Assembly (NCBI GenBank): GCA_036924855.1
Contig: JBAGRP010000001.1
Coordinates: forward strand, 1,674,001 to 1,738,000
Length of the DNA stretch: 64,000 bases
Reading direction: 5' to 3'
DNA from: Nitrobacteraceae bacterium AZCC 2146
Lineage (GTDB): Bacteria > Pseudomonadota > Alphaproteobacteria > Rhizobiales > Xanthobacteraceae
Positions 58,935-64,000 of this stretch are shown piece after piece (position 1 is the stretch's first letter; the number at the start of each line of letters is the position of its first letter). A model generated the notes under the pieces. The model was not told the DNA's origin and did no database searches. It saw nothing but the letters and a program-made list of their open reading frames with translations. The position numbers and the translations under genes are program-made.

Positions 58935-59885
58935 TCAGACCGTCACGACGTAAGGCAACGGCTTGCCGGCAAAGTAGGCACCAAGATTAGCGATCACGCA
59001 GTCCTGCATCGCGACGTGCGAATCCAGCGTGTGGCCGCCGATATGCGGTGTCAGCACGACGTTCGGAAATGCGGTGAGCGCATCCGGTGCATGCGGCTCC
59101 TTCTCGAACACATCGAGTCCGGCGCCGGCGATGGCCTTGTCGGTCAGTGCCGCGACCAGCGCGTTCTGGTCGATCACCGAGCCGCGTGAAATATTGATGA
59201 CATAACCGTTTGGCCCGAGCTTCCTGAGCATGTCGGCATCGATGATGTGCTGGGTGTCGGGACCGGCGCGCACCGCGATCATCAACACATCGCACCATTC
59301 CACCAGCGCCGCGAGGCTGCTCATATACTGATACGGCACGTCGTGCTTGCTGCGGCTGTGATAGGCGACATCGCACTCGAACGACGCGACGCGCGATGCG
59401 ATCTTGCGGCCGATCTCGCCCATGCCGTAGACGCCCACTTTGCGGCCCGGATTGCCCGGCAGCGGCGTCATCAGGGGCGATGGTTTTGCCGAGGACCAAC
59501 CGCCCTCGCGCAAATAATTGTCCGCAGGCAGCAGGCGGCGTGTCACCGCAAGCATCAGTGTCAGCGCGAGGTCGGCGACTGACGCCGCATTGGCGCCCGG
59601 GCTGTGGCCGACGATAATGTTGCGTTCGGCCGCGGCCTTGAAGTCGACGCCGTCATAGCCGGTGCCGTAGCAGACGATGGCGCCGAGCGCCGGCATCATG
59701 TCCATCACGTCGCCCTTCAACGACTGTGCGCCCGCGGTGATCACCGCGCGGACATCCTTCAACTCATCGAGCGTGAAGGTTTCGAGCGGCGGTTTGCCGG
59801 CGGCATCGATCAGGTCGTAGCGCTGTCCAATCCGAGCCATCAACGACTTCGGGAAACGCGAATAGATCAATACCTTGTCGGCCAT
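58935..59885 (-). CDS. D-isomer-specific 2-hydroxyacid dehydrogenase
   Basis: This 316-residue NAD(P)-dependent enzyme has the catalytic set Arg234 (NISRGSVID), Glu263 (FEKEPHA) and His281 (LTPHIGGHT). The cofactor loop is GMGEIG at 154-159. The substrate loop is GYDGVDFKAAAERNI at 76-90. Arg207 (AVRAGPDT) in the motif before the active site and Arg180-type residues are near the cofactor end (HSRSK), which would suit NADP(H). Glyoxylate/hydroxypyruvate reductases are the closest group by wording. It is transcribed toward the hydroxylase operon with 178 bases between and may be independent. Confidence 0.9.
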   Translation of the reverse strand: MADKVLIYSRFPKSLMARIGQRYDLIDAAGKPPLETFTLDELKDVRAVITAGAQSLKGDVMDMMPALGAIVCYGTGYDGVDFKAAAERNIIVGHSPGANAASVADLALTLMLAVTRRLLPADNYLREGGWSSAKPSPLMTPLPGNPGRKVGVYGMGEIGRKIASRVASFECDVAYHSRSKHDVPYQYMSSLAALVEWCDVLMIAVRAGPDTQHIIDADMLRKLGPNGYVINISRGSVIDQNALVAALTDKAIAGAGLDVFEKEPHAPDALTAFPNVVLTPHIGGHTLDSHVAMQDCVIANLGAYFAGKPLPYVVTV

Positions 59886-59939
59886 CGTGACGATCCTTCA
59901 GTAGATTCTTGCCTTTGGAGGCATTCCTGGTGAAGACAA

Positions 59940-59977
59940 AAGAAAAAGGGCGGAACCGGTTATCCCGATTCCGCCCC
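59940..59977 (-). terminator. Intrinsic terminator after rplA
   Basis: On the minus strand GGGCGGAA and TTCCGCCC form an 8-bp stem with a 13-base loop, followed by TTTTTCTTTTG. It lies 27 bases past the rplA stop and separates the secE-nusG-rplKA transcript from the dehydrogenase gene. Confidence 0.85.
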
Positions 59978-60003
59978 TGTTTTCTTGCAAGCTTTATTCC
60001 GGC

Positions 60004-60696
<693 letters not shown>

Positions 60697-60702
60697 GACC
60701 GT

Positions 60703-61131
60703 TTACCCCGCCACCTCGACGCCCATCGAACGGGCAGAGCCCTCAACCATCTTCATGGCCGATTCAATGGTGTCGCAATTCAGATCGTTCATCTTGGCTT
60801 CGGCGATCTCGCGCACCTGCGCTTTGGTCACCGAACCCGCCTTGTCGCGACCCGGCAGCTTGGAGCCGGCCGTGAGCTTGGCGGCCTTCTTGATGAAGAA
60901 GGACATCGGAGGGGTCTTCAGGGCGAAGGTGAAGGAACGATCGGCGTAGATCGTGATCACCACCGGAATTGGCGTGTTCTTTTCTTCCTTCTGCGTCTGC
61001 GCGTTGAACGCTTTGCAGAATTCCATGATGTTGAGGCCGCGCTGACCAAGCGCGGGACCGATCGGGGGCGAAGGGTTCGCCGCACCGGCCGGCACCTGCA
61101 ATTTCAGGTATCCGGTCACTTTCTTTGCCAT
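60703..61131 (-). CDS. rplK: 50S ribosomal protein L11
   Basis: The 142-residue L11 starts [20 protein letters not shown], with the proline-rich [20 protein letters not shown] typical of the thiostrepton-binding N-terminal domain and a C-terminal domain with [20 protein letters not shown] and [10 protein letters not shown]. It forms the GTPase-associated centre with 23S rRNA. Located 155 bases after nusG. Confidence 0.98.
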   Translation of the reverse strand: MAKKVTGYLKLQVPAGAANPSPPIGPALGQRGLNIMEFCKAFNAQTQKEEKNTPIPVVITIYADRSFTFALKTPPMSFFIKKAAKLTAGSKLPGRDKAGSVTKAQVREIAEAKMNDLNCDTIESAMKMVEGSARSMGVEVAG

Positions 61132-61286
61132 ATGTCACTCCTGTTGTGCCGGCCTTGGCCAGCTGTTTCAGGTTCCGTGGTTCGGTCGAAAAGCGGCTGG
61201 CAACCGCCCTCTTCCTCCCACGGCCTTCAATGCGAAGACGTGCTTCGCACTTTCGAACGCAGAAACGAATTCCGCGCTTATTCGGG

Positions 61287-61817
61287 TCAGACCTTCTCGA
61301 CCTGACCGAATTCCAGCTCGACAGGGGTTGCGCGACCGAAGATCGACACCGCGACCTTCACGCGCGACCGCGCCTCGTCGATTTCCTCGACCACACCGGA
61401 GAACGACGCGAACGGGCCATCGGCCACGCGGACGTTCTCGCCGATCTCGAACGACACCGACGCCTTCGGGCGCTCCACGCCTTCCTGCACCTGGTGCAGG
61501 ATGCGCATCGCCTCGGGCTCCGAGATCGGCATCGGCTTGTTTTCCGCGCCGAGGAAGCCGGTGACCTTCGGGGTGTTCTTGATCAGATGAAAGGCTTCGT
61601 CGGTGAGCTTCATCTTCACCAGCACGTAGCCCGGGAAGAACTTGCGCTCGGCGTCGATCTTGCGGCCGCGACGCACTTCCGTGACTTTCTCGGTCGGGAC
61701 CAGGACCTGCTCGAACAGTTCCTCAAGCCCACGCTGCTTCGACTGTTCGCGAATCGATTCCGCGACCTTCTTTTCGAAGTTCGAATAGGCGTGAACGATA
61801 TACCAGCGCATGCTCAT
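61287..61817 (-). CDS. nusG: Transcription termination/antitermination factor NusG
   Basis: This 176-residue factor has the N-terminal NGN domain (MSMRWYIVHAYSNFEKKVAE, GYVLVKMKLTDEAFHLIKNT, VTGFLG) that binds RNA polymerase, and a C-terminal KOW domain (IGENVRVADGPFASFSGVVE) that binds Rho or S10. The start could be Met1 (61815-61817) or Met3; both are close together. It is encoded between secE and rplK in the standard order. Confidence 0.97.
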   Translation of the reverse strand: MSMRWYIVHAYSNFEKKVAESIREQSKQRGLEELFEQVLVPTEKVTEVRRGRKIDAERKFFPGYVLVKMKLTDEAFHLIKNTPKVTGFLGAENKPMPISEPEAMRILHQVQEGVERPKASVSFEIGENVRVADGPFASFSGVVEEIDEARSRVKVAVSIFGRATPVELEFGQVEKV

Positions 61818-61831
61818 AATTCAGTTCCGAG

Positions 61832-62023
61832 TTAGTGAATGCCGAGCAAAAGGGTCACGATGTAGCGGATGATCTGATCCGCGGCGAAAAAGAAGATCGA
61901 GGCCACCGCCACCATCACGAACACCATGATCGTGGTGATCGTCGTCTCGCGACGCGACGGCCAGGTGACCTTGTTGGTCTCCGTGCGCACTTCCTGCAGG
62001 AATTTGAACGGGCTGAAAGCCAT
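61832..62023 (-). CDS. secE: Preprotein translocase subunit SecE
   Basis: This 63-residue single-helix SecE has the conserved amphipathic stretch EVRTETNKVTWPSRRETTIT with the WP turn, followed by one membrane helix (TIMVFVMVAVASIFFFAADQ). It clamps SecY. The start ATG at 62021-62023 gives the family length; the open frame continues upstream without conservation. Fourteen bases lie between it and nusG. Confidence 0.96.
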   Translation of the reverse strand: MAFSPFKFLQEVRTETNKVTWPSRRETTITTIMVFVMVAVASIFFFAADQIIRYIVTLLLGIH

Positions 62024-62190
62024 CGTTTGTGTCCGCATCCGTCGTGAGACGACTGTTAGGTTTCGGGAATCCGAACAGCCCTCTTGCGCCCAACCCTCTT
62101 CCAAGGATGAGCCGCCAAGCGGGCCCTTTTGTTTCGGGAAATCAAAGCCGCGTCGGAGGTCCGTCAAAGCGGGCCGACAGCGAGTGCTGC

Positions 62191-62219
62191 GTTGTATGGC
62201 GACAATGGCGAAAGGTCAA
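62191..62219 (-). promoter_or_regulatory. Candidate sigma-70 promoter for secE-nusG-rplKA
   Basis: On the minus strand TTGACC (62214-62219) is followed after 17 bases by TACAAC (62191-62196). The first start would be near 62184, giving a leader of about 160 bases before secE. It lies between tRNA-Trp and secE. Confidence 0.5.
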
Positions 62220-62303
62220 GACTGGGTGGAACAGGTCGGCCGGCTTTCCACGGGGCTGGCCGATGCCCACGAAAGCGAAAATTAACCTATGCAATCAACG
62301 AAC

Positions 62304-62379
62304 TGGCAGGGGCGGTAGGGCTCGAACCTACGACAACCGGTTTTGGAGACCGGTACTCTACCAACTGAGCTACACCCCT
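62304..62379 (-). tRNA. tRNA-Trp (CCA anticodon)
   Basis: This 76-base tRNA includes an encoded 3' CCA (62304-62306). The acceptor stem pairs AGGGGTG with CGCCCCT, the T arm carries GTTCGAG, the D arm has TAGCTCAGTTGGTAGAG, and the anticodon loop CTCCAAA gives CCA for tryptophan. The tuf-tRNA-Trp-secE-nusG order is common in bacteria and is kept here. Confidence 0.96.
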
Positions 62380-62446
62380 ACGGGAAACGGCGAAGCAGCC
62401 ATTCCGCGCCGTTTGAAGCATAAGCGGCGGCCGAAATGCAAGGGGC

Positions 62447-62493
62447 GAGTGGCGAATAGAGGCCGGCCCCCTGTTCGCCACTCCCTATTCGCC
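62447..62493. repeat. GCGAAT-type palindromic repeat between tRNA-Trp and tuf
   Basis: GAGTGGCGAA (62447-62456) pairs perfectly with TTCGCCACTC (62474-62483). A further TATTCGCC at 62486-62493 can compete for GGCGAATA. It belongs to the same motif family as 22477-22524 and 35098-35121 and sits six bases beyond the tuf stop, where it may also help end or process the tuf mRNA. Confidence 0.6.
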
Positions 62494-62498
62494 TACCT

Positions 62499-63689
<1,191 letters not shown>

Positions 63690-63853
63690 TGTCCACCTTG
63701 TTACGCCAGCGCCCCTGCGCGGCACCAAACCGGCGGCTGGTTACAAGGGAAAACGACCCTGTTCAAGCCTGAACTTCTGGGCCACTCTCGCCAAACCATG
63801 CCGGTGAAGCCCTTATGTAGTCCGGCCAACGACAAGATCAATCGGGAGAGACC

Positions 63854-64000
63854 ATGAACGCGCAGACCGCTGCCAAACAAGCCCCTGCCCCGCAAACGCC
63901 CGACCTGCCGCAGGCCAGACCGGAAACGCTGGGACTGTCATCAGCCCGTCTTGAAAAGATGTCCGACGCGTTCAAGCGCGAGATCGACAAGGGTACCACG
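63854..64000 (+). CDS. Serine hydrolase, beta-lactamase (class C-like) family, N-terminal part only
   Basis: The gene starts at the ATG at 63854 with GGGAGAG upstream and runs off the right edge after 49 codons. The text PETLGLSSARLEKMSDAFKR followed by EIDKGT is the usual opening helix of serine hydrolases of the class C beta-lactamase/esterase family; the catalytic SxxK would lie beyond the window. The lead (NAQTAAKQAPAPQTPD) is Ala/Pro-rich and not an obvious signal peptide. It is divergent from tuf, and the 164-base gap must hold both promoters. Function cannot be specified further. Confidence 0.6.
   Translation, partial: MNAQTAAKQAPAPQTPDLPQARPETLGLSSARLEKMSDAFKREIDKGTT

Noticed and set aside
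57074..58990. A plus-strand open frame of 638 codons opposite the hydroxylase subunits
   Set aside because: Antisense to two well-recognised genes and running across their intergenic palindrome; no motif supports it.

Overview
The window comes from a high-GC alphaproteobacterium, most probably of the Bradyrhizobium / Rhodopseudomonas / Afipia group. The evidence is the wording of RpoB, RpoC, EF-G and the ribosomal proteins, the mitochondrial-type ATP12 chaperone, BluB, the long ribosomal superoperon with no rpmJ or infA between adk and rpsM, and palindromic intergenic repeats of a style I associate with that family. No 16S gene is present, so genus is an inference. Almost every gene from 20 kb onward is on the minus strand, so transcription runs from high to low coordinates.

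Positions 1-20 kb are a mixed chromosomal region. It starts with the end of a glycerophosphodiester phosphodiesterase. Next come a Fic protein with a small overlapping partner, a propionyl-CoA-type carboxylase beta subunit, a DUF4260 membrane protein, a carboxymuconolactone-decarboxylase-fold exported protein and a class D (OXA-type) beta-lactamase. An orphan pair resembling FliK and the FlhB C-terminal domain follows, then ATP12, two small exported proteins, BluB, an RluC-type pseudouridine synthase with a long Arg-rich tail, a repeat-filled gap (11.0-11.9 kb), RarA coupled to a Do-type protease, a porin, an HxlR regulator divergent from an alcohol dehydrogenase, a diheme cytochrome c, a DUF1330 protein and an SDR.

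Positions 20.3-39.7 kb are the str-S10-spc-alpha superoperon, read rpsL-rpsG-fusA-tuf-rpsJ-rplC-rplD-rplW-rplB-rpsS-rplV-rpsC-rplP-rpmC-rpsQ-rplN-rplX-rplE-rpsN-rpsH-rplF-rplR-rpsE-rpmD-rplO-secY-adk-rpsM-rpsK-rpoA-rplQ. A good intrinsic terminator sits after rplQ, and a candidate promoter with a structured leader sits before rpsL. Adenylate kinase carries an unusual Lys/Ala-rich tail.

Positions 40.4-44.6 kb hold an ABC exporter with acidic ends and a two-domain FAD oxidoreductase/methyltransferase fusion. These separate the str operon from rplJ-rplL-rpoB-rpoC (44.9-54.7 kb), which ends in an intrinsic terminator and has an attenuator-like hairpin between rplL and rpoB.

Positions 55.5-59.9 kb hold a molybdenum hydroxylase operon of isoquinoline 1-oxidoreductase type (2Fe-2S subunit, molybdopterin subunit, diheme subunit) and a D-2-hydroxyacid dehydrogenase. 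This block splits rplJL-rpoBC from secE-nusG-rplK-rplA, which has its own promoter and terminator. The window closes with tRNA-Trp, a second tuf gene essentially identical to the first, and the beginning of a divergent serine hydrolase.

I found no CRISPR array, prophage, insertion sequence or obvious defence island. The most interesting leads are the oxidoreductase-methyltransferase fusion, the Fic pair whose small protein lacks the usual inhibitory glutamate, a perfect 22-bp palindrome in front of the molybdenum hydroxylase operon, and the cloverleaf-like repeats.
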